Assembly: GCA_018262135.1 (NCBI GenBank)
Contig: JAGTSD010000129.1
Location: 1-5,737 of the forward strand
Direction: 5' to 3'
Source: Pseudomonadota bacterium
GTDB taxonomy: Bacteria; Pseudomonadota; Gammaproteobacteria; Competibacterales; Competibacteraceae
DNA: 5,737 bases
Position 1 is the first letter of the stretch. The number at the start of each line of letters is the position of its first letter. Both the position numbers and the translations under genes were made by a program. This document shows positions 1 to 5,737 of this stretch, piece by piece. A model generated the notes under the pieces. It saw only the letters and a list, made by a program, of their open reading frames with translations. It was not told where the DNA came from and ran no database searches.

Positions 1-49
1 TAACCTGCTATTTTAATTATATTTTATTATCCCGCAAGATGCCAAAGAG

Positions 50-63
50 CCGATTATAATTGG
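50..63 (+). promoter_or_regulatory. Probable promoter -10 box inside a small palindrome
   Basis: A perfect TATAAT hexamer lies at 55-60, 33 bases before the first ATG, which predicts a transcript start near 67 and a leader of under 30 bases. No good -35 match is present at 16-18 bases upstream (31-38 reads cccgcaag), so an activator or the AT-rich tract at 11-30 may compensate. The box lies within a near-palindrome, CCnATTATAATnGG (50-63), which could be an operator half-site pair or chance. A second AT-rich hexamer, TATATA (70-75), is a weaker alternative. Confidence 0.45.
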
Positions 64-93
64 GGAGACTATATACAAGGCGGGTAGTGCGGC

Positions 94-1524
94 ATGAAAG
101 CTTCCATTCCCCTCTGCATCGACCTCGACGGCACCCTGCTGAATTCCGATCTGCTGCTGGAAGCCGCTTTCGCCCAACTCAAGCAGGCGCCGCTGGCGGT
201 GCTGAACTGGCCGCGCTGGCTGGCAGCGGGCAAGGCCCGACTCAAGGCGGAAATCGCTGCGCGGGTGGAACTGGACATCGCCACCTTGCCCTACAACCGG
301 GAACTGCTGGCCTTTCTGCACGAGCAGAAGGCGCAGGGCCGAACCCTGGTGTTGGTCACCGCCTCGCATCGCCAATTTGCTGACCGGGTTGCGGCGCATC
401 TGAACCTGTTCGACGAGGTGCTGGCGACCGACGGCGACCGCAATCTGGCCGGTCCACACAAGGCCGAGGTACTGGTCGAACGCTACGGCGAACGCGGCTT
501 TGACTACGCCGGCAACGCCGCCGTGGACCTGGCCGTCTGGCGCCACGCCCGCCGCGCCCTCGTGGTCAACGCCACGCCGCCACTGGCCGACCAAGCCCGC
601 GCGGTTTGCGAGGTGGAACGGGTTTTCGCTCCAGACGGATCGGTATGGCGACCGTGGAGCAGGGCGCTGCGCCTGCATCAATGGCTCAAGAACGTGCTGA
701 TCTTCGTGCCGCTGGTCGCCGGCCACGCTTGGGATCAGCCCGACACGTTGCTGCTGGCGCTGCTGGCCTTCCTCAGCTTCGGGCTGTGCGCCTCCAGCGT
801 CTACCTGCTCAACGACCTGCTGGACCTGAGCGCCGACCGCCGCCATCCCCGCAAATGCCGTCGCCCGTTCGCCGCCGGCCACCTCCCCATCGCCCAAGGT
901 GTCGTCGCCATTCCGCTGCTGCTCATCGCCGCGTTCGGCCTGAGCCTGCCCATCAATCCGCCCTGGTTTAGCGCCATGCTGGCGACCTACTACCTCTTCA
1001 CCCTCGCCTATTCGCTGCGGCTCAAGCGCGCCCTGATGCTCGACGTCGTTGTGCTGGCCGGGCTGTACACGCTGCGGATTATCGCCGGCGCGGCGGCGGC
1101 GGCTATCGAACCCTCGTTCTGGCTGCTGGCGTTCTCGATGTTCCTGTTCCTGAGTCTGGCCCTGGTCAAGCGTTACGCCGAACTGTGGACCCTGCGCGAG
1201 CAGGGCGATCTCAACGCCAGCGGGCGGGGCTACCAGGTGAACGATCTGAGCCTCCTGCAAAATCTGGGCGGGGCCGCCGGCTATCTGGCGGTGCTGGTGC
1301 TGGCGCTGTACATCAACAGCGAAACCAGCCGCGCCCTGTACGGTCAGCCCATGGTGATCTGGCTGCTCTGTCCGGCGCTGCTGTACTGGATCAGCCGGGT
1401 CTGGCTGATCACCCATCGCGGCGAGATGCACGACGACCCGATCATTTTCGCCCTGACCGACGCCCACAGCCGCTATGTGTTGCTGGCCTGCACGCTCATC
1501 CTGCTGGGCGCGATGCCGAGGTAA
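94..1524 (+). CDS. HAD phosphatase-UbiA prenyltransferase fusion (polyprenyl-phosphoribose synthase-like)
   Basis: This 476-residue protein has two domains. Residues 1 to about 180 are a HAD hydrolase with all four motifs: D10-L-D12-G-T, T89 in LVTAS, K123, and G140-N-A-A-V-D145. A helical cap insert lies at about 20-75. Residues about 190-476 are a polytopic UbiA-family transferase with the metal-binding motif N240-D-L-L-D244-x3-D248, followed by RRHPRK-like basic residues and the YSLRLKR/D317 loop. The closest studied relative of the membrane half is mycobacterial Rv3806c, which transfers phosphoribose from PRPP to decaprenyl phosphate at the inner membrane. The DprE1- and DprE2-like genes downstream support that substrate over a quinone or haem. 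The HAD domain may remove the 5-phosphate from the lipid-linked product (inference). The ATG at 94 starts directly before the HAD beta-strand. The ribosome site is weak (AAGG at 77-80, then a G-rich stretch). C255 sits within the otherwise basic loop. Confidence 0.9.
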   Translation: MKASIPLCIDLDGTLLNSDLLLEAAFAQLKQAPLAVLNWPRWLAAGKARLKAEIAARVELDIATLPYNRELLAFLHEQKAQGRTLVLVTASHRQFADRVAAHLNLFDEVLATDGDRNLAGPHKAEVLVERYGERGFDYAGNAAVDLAVWRHARRALVVNATPPLADQARAVCEVERVFAPDGSVWRPWSRALRLHQWLKNVLIFVPLVAGHAWDQPDTLLLALLAFLSFGLCASSVYLLNDLLDLSADRRHPRKCRRPFAAGHLPIAQGVVAIPLLLIAAFGLSLPINPPWFSAMLATYYLFTLAYSLRLKRALMLDVVVLAGLYTLRIIAGAAAAAIEPSFWLLAFSMFLFLSLALVKRYAELWTLREQGDLNASGRGYQVNDLSLLQNLGGAAGYLAVLVLALYINSETSRALYGQPMVIWLLCPALLYWISRVWLITHRGEMHDDPIIFALTDAHSRYVLLACTLILLGAMPR

Positions 1525-2840
1525 TCGCCGCCGTCTCTACAACCGCGCCGGCCAGTTGGGGCCGCTATCCCTCTTCGCAGCCGCGCTGCCTTTTGCCGTG
1601 CCGCGATGCGCAAATACCCACCCTGCCCGCCGAACCGCAGTTCTGCCTGCCCTTCGGCAATGGCCGCAGCTACGGCGATGTCTGCCTGAACAACGGCGGC
1701 GCGCTGCTGCTGGCGCGGGGACTGGACCGCTTCATCGCCTTCGATCCGGCAACCGGTATCTTGCGGGCGGAGGCGGGCGTGCTGCTCTCGGAAATCCTGG
1801 CGCTGATCGTGCCGCAGGGCTGGTTTCTGTCAGTCACCCCCGGCACGCAGATGATCACCCTGGGCGGAGCCATCGCCAACGATGTCCACGGCAAGAATCA
1901 TCACTGGACCGGCAGTTTCGGCTGCCACGTGCGCGCCTTTGAACTGCTGCGTTCCACTGGCGAGCGATTGCTCTGCACGCTGGCCCAGAACGCTGACTGG
2001 TTCCGGGCCACGGTCGACGGCCTGGGGTTGACCGGACTGATCACCTGGGTCGAAATTCAGTTGCAGCGCATCGCCAATCCCTGGATCGTGGTCGAAAACC
2101 GCCGTTTCGCCAGCCTGGACGAATTCCTCGCGCTCAACGCCGAGTACGAGGCGCGCTACCCCTATCCTGTGTCCTGGATCGATTGCGCCGCCCGTGGCCA
2201 GGCGCTGGGCCGGGGCCTTCACCTGGCAGGGATGCACGCGCCGCCCGGCCTGATGAAACCGCCGCCGCAGGAACGCCGGGCGCTGACCGTGCCGTTCGCG
2301 CCACCGATCTCGCTGGTCAACAACCTCAGCGTGTGCTGGTTCAATCGCCTTTACTACCACCTGCCGCGCCCGGCGCGGGGGTTGACCTCTTATCAACCGT
2401 TCTTCTACCCTCTGGACAATCTGTTGGAATGGAACCGGCTGTACGGGCGGCGGGGTTTCTTTCAATATCAGTGCGTCATTCCGCCCGCTGCCGCTCGCGA
2501 AGCCCTGCGGGAAATCCTGGCCCGCATCGCCGCCAGCGGTCAGGGGTCGATGCTGGCGGTGCTCAAGCGGTTCGGCGACAAGACTTCGGGCGGCCTGCTG
2601 TCGTTCCCTCGGCCTGGCTTGACCCTGGCGCTGGATTTTCCCAACCTCGGTCAGAAGACGCTTGATCTGCTGGGCAGCCTCGATGAAGTGACCCGGCAGG
2701 CCGGCGGCGCGGTCTATCCTGCCAAGGACGCCCGGATGAGCGGCGACAGCTTCCGCCAATACTTCCCACAGTGGACGGAATTTCGCCGCTATATTGATTC
2801 CCGGTTTTCCTCCAGCTTCTGGCGGCGTGTTACCGGTTAA
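1524..2840 (+). CDS. dprE1: DprE1-like FAD-dependent polyprenylphosphoryl-ribose 2-oxidase; start codon unclear
   Basis: The protein is a VAO/PCMH-type FAD oxidoreductase with a C-terminal ALO-type substrate domain, about 438 residues if read from 1524. Numbered from there, visible motifs are WGRYP (12-16), GNGRSYGD (45-52), the glycine-rich FAD segment leading into H122-G-K-N-H-H, VLKRFG, and YPAK401DAR, which matches the active-site lysine loop of mycobacterial DprE1 (K418). It ends in SSFWRRV, typical of the family. DprE1 oxidises the ribose 2-OH of polyprenylphosphoryl-ribose to a keto sugar, which DprE2 then reduces. The reading frame is open from a GTG at 1185, but that stretch overlaps the prenyltransferase gene and reads as shadow. 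There is no ATG, GTG or TTG between 1188 and 1592. The start given is ATC at 1524, overlapping the TAA of the previous gene, and is a placeholder. TTG 1593 would lose the conserved WGRYP. Family assignment is firm; the start is not. Confidence 0.88.
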   Translation: MAAVSTTAPASWGRYPSSQPRCLLPCRDAQIPTLPAEPQFCLPFGNGRSYGDVCLNNGGALLLARGLDRFIAFDPATGILRAEAGVLLSEILALIVPQGWFLSVTPGTQMITLGGAIANDVHGKNHHWTGSFGCHVRAFELLRSTGERLLCTLAQNADWFRATVDGLGLTGLITWVEIQLQRIANPWIVVENRRFASLDEFLALNAEYEARYPYPVSWIDCAARGQALGRGLHLAGMHAPPGLMKPPPQERRALTVPFAPPISLVNNLSVCWFNRLYYHLPRPARGLTSYQPFFYPLDNLLEWNRLYGRRGFFQYQCVIPPAAAREALREILARIAASGQGSMLAVLKRFGDKTSGGLLSFPRPGLTLALDFPNLGQKTLDLLGSLDEVTRQAGGAVYPAKDARMSGDSFRQYFPQWTEFRRYIDSRFSSSFWRRVTG

Positions 2841-2868
2841 AGCGAAGCAACTCTGGTTTTTTAAATTC

Positions 2869-2895
2869 TTCCGTGATTTCCGTGTATTCCGTGGA
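2869..2895 (+). repeat. Three tandem 9-base repeats with core TTCCGTG
   Basis: The units are TTCCGTGAT (2869-2877), TTCCGTGTA (2878-2886) and TTCCGTGGA (2887-2895). All share the first seven bases and vary in the last two. They lie in the 63-base spacer between the DprE1-like stop and the DprE2-like ATG, just after an AT-rich run (2857-2868). The last unit ends 8 bases before the ATG, so its GGA is the only ribosome-site-like element for that gene. Function is unknown. Confidence 0.8.
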
Positions 2896-2903
2896 CAAAG
2901 ATT

Positions 2904-3644
2904 ATGCGCAACATGCTGATCATCGGTGCCACTTCGGCCATCGCCGAGGCCACCGCCCGCCGTTTCGCTGCTACTGGCGCCCGCTTCTACCTGGTCGGGC
3001 GCCATGCCGAACGGCTTGCCGCCATCGCCCGCGATCTGGAAATCCGCTCCGGCCAGCCGGTCGCCAGTGAAAGCCTCGACCTCGATCAACTGGATCAGCA
3101 CCCGGGCCTGCTGGAACGGGCCGATCAGGCGCTCGGCGGCATTGACCTGGCGCTGATTGCCCACGGTACGCTGCCCGATCAGAACGGCTGCCAGCAGTCA
3201 GTCCAGAAAACACTGGCGGCCATTCACACCAACGCGCTGAGCGTGATCAGCCTGACCACCCTGCTGGCCAATCGGTTCGAGCAGCGCGGACGTGGAACCC
3301 TGATCGCCATCAGTTCGGTGGCCGGCGACCGGGGCCGACAAAGCAATTACGTCTACGGCGCGGCCAAGGGCATGATCAGCCTGTTGCTGCAAGGGTTGCG
3401 CAACCGACTGAGCAGCAAGGGCATTCAGGTCATTACGATCAAACCGGGGTTCGTAGACACGCCGATGACCGCTGCGTTTGAGAAGAAGGGTTTGCTGTGG
3501 GCGCAGCCCGATCAGATTGCCAAAGGCATCGTCGCCGCCGTCGAACGCGGTCGGGATGAGGTCTATCTGCCGTGGTTCTGGCGCTGGATCATGCTGGTGA
3601 TCCGGCATATCCCCGAACGGCTGTTCAAGCGGCTGCAACTCTGA
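2904..3644 (+). CDS. dprE2: DprE2-like short-chain dehydrogenase (polyprenylphosphoryl-keto-sugar reductase)
   Basis: This 246-residue Rossmann-fold SDR probably reduces the 2-keto intermediate made by the DprE1-like enzyme, giving polyprenylphosphoryl-D-arabinofuranose at the inner membrane. The cofactor loop is G8-A-T-S-A-I-A, in place of the usual TGxxxGxG. R33 after beta-2 may favour NADPH (inference). The remaining SDR elements are AHG (87-89), N110, catalytic S138 in ISSVAG, Y151-x3-K155, and P181-G. The C-terminal 26 residues are rich in Trp, Ile, Leu and Arg (YLPWFWRW onward) and look like an amphipathic membrane-contact tail. The ATG at 2904 places the cofactor loop at the expected distance. 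The in-frame ATG at 2913 would leave too little of beta-1. The ribosome site is poor. It is read in the same direction as the two upstream genes and is probably co-transcribed with them. The specific DprE2 role rests on its neighbour; by sequence alone it could be another SDR. Confidence 0.85.
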   Translation: MRNMLIIGATSAIAEATARRFAATGARFYLVGRHAERLAAIARDLEIRSGQPVASESLDLDQLDQHPGLLERADQALGGIDLALIAHGTLPDQNGCQQSVQKTLAAIHTNALSVISLTTLLANRFEQRGRGTLIAISSVAGDRGRQSNYVYGAAKGMISLLLQGLRNRLSSKGIQVITIKPGFVDTPMTAAFEKKGLLWAQPDQIAKGIVAAVERGRDEVYLPWFWRWIMLVIRHIPERLFKRLQL

Positions 3645-3649
3645 GCGGA

Positions 3650-4891
3650 TCAGGTAGATCGGCGGCGCAAACCGGGCAGCAGCCACAGCCACGTCAGCAA
3701 TTGCCCGGCCAGCGTCAGTCCGAACGCCAGTTGATAGCCCGGCTCGGCATAACCGCCGCCCGGTGCTGGCCACTGATTGATGATCGCGCCCATGCCCCAC
3801 TGGCCGGCGAACGCCGCCACGAATACCAGCAGGTTCAGCGCCGTGTTCACCCGGCCCGCCAGCGCTGGCGGAAACGCCTGGGTCAGGATGGCGTAATTCA
3901 GGGTTCCGGCGGTGCCGAAGAAGCCAAATACCATCCACAGCGGCAACTGCGGTTCCAGCTTCAGCAGCAGCGCCAGTTGCGCCAGCATGAACAGCGCCAT
4001 GCCGCCCGCTGATATCACCAGCGATGGAATCCCGCGCCGCGACAACCGGTAGGTTAACTGGCCCATGCCCAGAAATCCCGCCGCCATCGCCGCCGCCACC
4101 CAGAACAGATAACCCGCGGTCACGGCTTTATCCAAACCGGCCACGTCGCGCAGCCACGGTCCCGCCCACAGTCCCTGAATCGCCAGGAATGCCGCCTGCG
4201 ACACCACGCTGCTCGGCGCGATCCGCCAGAAGACCGGGCTGCGGAAAATCTCCACCACGCCGCGTCCCTGCTCGCGCCAGCCGCCGACCGGCGTACCACC
4301 ACCCTGCTGCTCCGGTACCGCCAGCCACAGGGCAGCCGCTACCGCGACCGTCAGGATCGCCAGGCCCGTGAATACGCCCCGCCAACTAGCCACATGCAAG
4401 GCTGCTTCCACCGGTGCGGTGGCGACCAGCGCGCCCAGCCCGCCCGCCGCCAGCACCCAGCCATTGATCGCCGGCAGGCGCACGGCAGGAAACCACAGGA
4501 CGAAGGCCTTGAAACTGGCCATTAGACAGGCCGATACGCCCAGACCGATCAGGCCCCGGCCCACGATCAGTTCAACCCGATCCGTGCTGATGGCGAACAA
4601 CCCCGCGCCCGCTGCCGCGAACAGCAGCAGCGTCGCCTCCACCCGGCGTGGACCAAACCGGTCCAGCAACAGGCCCAGCGGCAGCTGGAACGCGGCGAAG
4701 GTCAGGAAATAGACGCTGGTCAACAGGCCGAGATCGCTGGCATCCAGCCGCAGTTCCGCCGCCAGATGCGGCGACAGCACGGCGTTGATGGTGCGGTAGA
4801 CATAGGACAGGAAGTAACCGGCGGCAAACGGCAGGAAGATGCGCAGCACGAGAGCTGGCGGCAGCTTTTGGTGAAAGTATTGGTGGGGCAT
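3650..4891 (-). CDS. MFS transporter, substrate unknown
   Basis: This is an integral inner-membrane protein of 413 residues, normal for a 12-helix Major Facilitator. The loop between helices 2 and 3 carries the family's motif A (GLLLDRFGPRR, residues 73-83). A motif-B-like segment, GRGLIGLGVSA, follows at 111-121. A hydrophilic central loop at about 193-215 (EQQGGG to EQGRG) separates the two six-helix halves, and the C-terminus ends in basic residues. The N-terminal helix contains AAGYFLSYVYRT, seen in MFS members annotated only as generic transporters, so no substrate is assigned. ATG 4891 is preferred to the in-frame TTG at 4897, which would add two residues. Neither has a clear ribosome site. 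The gene follows the SGNH hydrolase on the same strand after a 60-base gap and ends 5 bases from the convergent DprE2-like gene. Confidence 0.9.
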   Translation of the reverse strand: MPHQYFHQKLPPALVLRIFLPFAAGYFLSYVYRTINAVLSPHLAAELRLDASDLGLLTSVYFLTFAAFQLPLGLLLDRFGPRRVEATLLLFAAAGAGLFAISTDRVELIVGRGLIGLGVSACLMASFKAFVLWFPAVRLPAINGWVLAAGGLGALVATAPVEAALHVASWRGVFTGLAILTVAVAAALWLAVPEQQGGGTPVGGWREQGRGVVEIFRSPVFWRIAPSSVVSQAAFLAIQGLWAGPWLRDVAGLDKAVTAGYLFWVAAAMAAGFLGMGQLTYRLSRRGIPSLVISAGGMALFMLAQLALLLKLEPQLPLWMVFGFFGTAGTLNYAILTQAFPPALAGRVNTALNLLVFVAAFAGQWGMGAIINQWPAPGGGYAEPGYQLAFGLTLAGQLLTWLWLLPGLRRRST

Positions 4892-4924
4892 GTTCAAAAG
4901 TTGGAAAGAATTTCTTGAAAGTGT

Positions 4925-4947
4925 GGGGATCGAGGGTATCAGTCCCC
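4925..4947 (-). other. Weak inverted repeat between the hydrolase and transporter genes
   Basis: GGGGA (4925-4929) and TCCCC (4943-4947) can pair as a 5-base stem around a 13-base loop, and an inner GAT/ATC pairing competes with it. Read on the minus strand it lies just after the hydrolase stop, but no T-run follows, so it is a poor intrinsic terminator. The hydrolase and transporter may therefore be co-transcribed. I saw no convincing -35/-10 pair for the transporter in the gap. Confidence 0.2.
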
Positions 4948-4951
4948 GACG

Positions 4952-5677
4952 CTATACAGTCATCGCCGCTGCCAGCGATTCCGCCCAGACTCGATAGCCG
5001 GCGGGGGAGGGATGCAGGCCATCGTGGCAGAAAAAGTCCCGCTCCAATCGCCCCGACAGCGGCGCATGGTGAACTTCCGGCAACCGGTACGCCAATCGAG
5101 CGGCGGCCTGATCCAGCACCCGCGCCCGCGCCCCCAGCACGATCCGCAACGGCGCGGGCAGCGCGGGAAATTCGCCCATCGGCGGCACCGCCGCCAGAAA
5201 GACCGGCGCTGGCCCGACCCGCTCGCGCACCGCCGCGATCAGCCGCCGCAGATCGGTCGTCCAGCGACCCGGACGCCGCAGTGCCAGGGTGTCATTGACG
5301 CCCAACACCAGCAACACGACATCCTGTGGTTCCGGTTGCAGTCGTCCCACCAGCAGCGTCTGGGTCGCAGAGGCGGTCACGCCGTTCTTCCCCAGCGCCT
5401 GCCACTGGACAGGACGGCCAGTGCGCGTCGCCAGCACCCGCGCCAGTTGCGCAGCCAGGGCCTGCTCCTGCGTCGGCGCCCCAACGCCCGCCACCGTGGA
5501 TTCCCCCAGCACCAGCAGGCGCAACGGCGTTCCATCGCCCGCCGCCAAGCCCTCGCGCGGCCCTGCGGCTTCCGGCAGGCGTGGAACCCGGCCCCGCAGC
5601 CACAACCCCTGCGCCAGCGCCACCGGCAGCAGCGGCCACGTCGCTATCAGCCGGAGATGCCCGGTCCATGCCATCAT
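4952..5677 (-). CDS. Membrane-anchored SGNH/GDSL-family hydrolase
   Basis: This 241-residue esterase-type hydrolase has the SGNH blocks in order. The nucleophile is S60 in GESTVAGVG (GES rather than GDS). The block II glycine is in ALGKNG (96 or 99). Block III is GVN128D, and block V is D219-G-L-H222-P. Family members cleave ester or acyl bonds in lipids, polysaccharide acetyl groups or small esters; the substrate cannot be read here. Residues about 8-28 form one hydrophobic segment followed by an Arg-rich stretch (RGRVPRLPEA), suggesting an N-terminal membrane anchor, though which side the catalytic domain faces is unclear. ATG 5677 is chosen because GGAG lies 6 bases upstream; the adjacent ATG 5674 and the in-frame GTG 5695 are alternatives. 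The frame also stays open to the window edge, so a longer N-terminus cannot be excluded. Confidence 0.85.
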   Translation of the reverse strand: MMAWTGHLRLIATWPLLPVALAQGLWLRGRVPRLPEAAGPREGLAAGDGTPLRLLVLGESTVAGVGAPTQEQALAAQLARVLATRTGRPVQWQALGKNGVTASATQTLLVGRLQPEPQDVVLLVLGVNDTLALRRPGRWTTDLRRLIAAVRERVGPAPVFLAAVPPMGEFPALPAPLRIVLGARARVLDQAAARLAYRLPEVHHAPLSGRLERDFFCHDGLHPSPAGYRVWAESLAAAMTV

Positions 5678-5737
5678 CGTTCTCTCCAGCCACACGGGGG
5701 GCTGATCAAGACCCGTCGGACCGATGCGCCAGCCGGT
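5674..5737 (-). CDS. Possible 3' end of an upstream gene, cut by the window edge
   Basis: One minus-strand frame entering from the right edge codes for 20 residues (start PAGASVRRV, end CGWRER). It stops at TGA 5676-5674, which overlaps the hydrolase ATG in an ATGA arrangement typical of translational coupling. A rival frame gives only nine residues (RLAHRSDGS) before TGA at 5708-5706. Nothing recognisable is encoded in either, and neither may be real. The overlap pattern is the only reason to list it. Confidence 0.25.
   Translation of the reverse strand, partial: PAGASVRRVLISPPCGWRER
5684..5687 (-). promoter_or_regulatory. Ribosome binding site for the SGNH hydrolase
   Basis: On the minus strand GGAGAGAACG directly precedes ATGATG. 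GGAG at 5687-5684 is 6 bases from ATG 5677, the best-spaced ribosome site in this window. It would lie inside the coding region if the GTG at 5695 were the start, which argues for the shorter protein. Confidence 0.6.

Noticed and set aside
1087..1104. GCG-rich trinucleotide run encoding five alanines in the prenyltransferase
   Set aside because: The run is short, and length changes would be in frame, so it is a poor phase-variation switch; it is consistent with an Ala-rich membrane helix.
13..1467. A 484-codon open frame on the minus strand across the whole prenyltransferase gene
   Set aside because: It is rich in Gln, Gly and Arg with no recognisable domain, and mirrors the GC-rich codon bias of the real gene. 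Long antisense frames are expected in such DNA.
1185..1523. Long N-terminal extension of the DprE1-like protein from GTG 1185
   Set aside because: The extension is Arg/Pro/Ala-rich shadow of the prenyltransferase frame, and the family normally starts just before WGRYP.
1500..1530. Programmed -1 frameshift fusing the prenyltransferase to the DprE1-like protein
   Set aside because: No X-XXY-YYZ slippery heptamer or obvious downstream stem was seen before the TAA. Kept only as one option in the start-codon finding.
1830..3164. A 444-codon minus-strand frame crossing the DprE1- and DprE2-like genes
   Set aside because: It spans two well-supported plus-strand genes and the spacer, has low-complexity composition and no family motif.
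4891..4897. TTG start for the transporter two codons upstream of the ATG
   Set aside because: The ATG at 4891 is a better initiator and no ribosome site favours the TTG.
5289..5705. A 138-codon plus-strand frame opposite the hydrolase
   Set aside because: It is the complement of a gene with all SGNH blocks, and is Ser/Arg/Pro-rich with no motif.

Overview
The window is GC-rich and tightly packed, with five complete genes and perhaps the tail of a sixth. Codon third positions are mostly G or C, and the protein styles suggest a high-GC proteobacterium, most likely a gammaproteobacterium. That assignment is by feel only: the window has no rRNA or marker gene to support it.

Positions 1-93 form a short AT-rich leader with a perfect TATAAT box. 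After it come three plus-strand genes that form one functional unit: a HAD phosphatase domain fused to a UbiA-family membrane prenyltransferase (94-1524), a DprE1-like FAD oxidoreductase (about 1524-2840) and a DprE2-like short-chain dehydrogenase (2904-3644). In mycobacteria the same three activities make polyprenyl-phosphoryl-D-arabinofuranose. UbiA (Rv3806c) joins PRPP to polyprenyl phosphate, a phosphatase removes the 5-phosphate, and DprE1/DprE2 epimerise C2 of the ribose through a keto intermediate. Here the fused HAD domain could be the phosphatase step, which is an inference. The product would be a lipid-linked arabinofuranose donor for glycosylating an envelope polymer or a surface protein such as pilin. 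No arabinosyltransferase lies in the window.

Two details of this cassette stand out. The DprE1-like gene has no ATG, GTG or TTG start where its conserved N-terminus requires one. The 63-base gap before the DprE2-like gene holds three back-to-back 9-base repeats.

From 3650 to the right edge the genes are on the minus strand. A 12-helix-type MFS transporter (3650-4891) converges on the DprE2-like gene with only 5 bases between the stop codons. Upstream of it is a membrane-anchored SGNH/GDSL hydrolase (4952-5677), whose start may overlap the end of a further minus-strand gene cut by the window edge. Nothing ties these minus-strand genes to arabinose metabolism except proximity. No tRNA, rRNA, CRISPR array, insertion sequence or prophage gene was seen.
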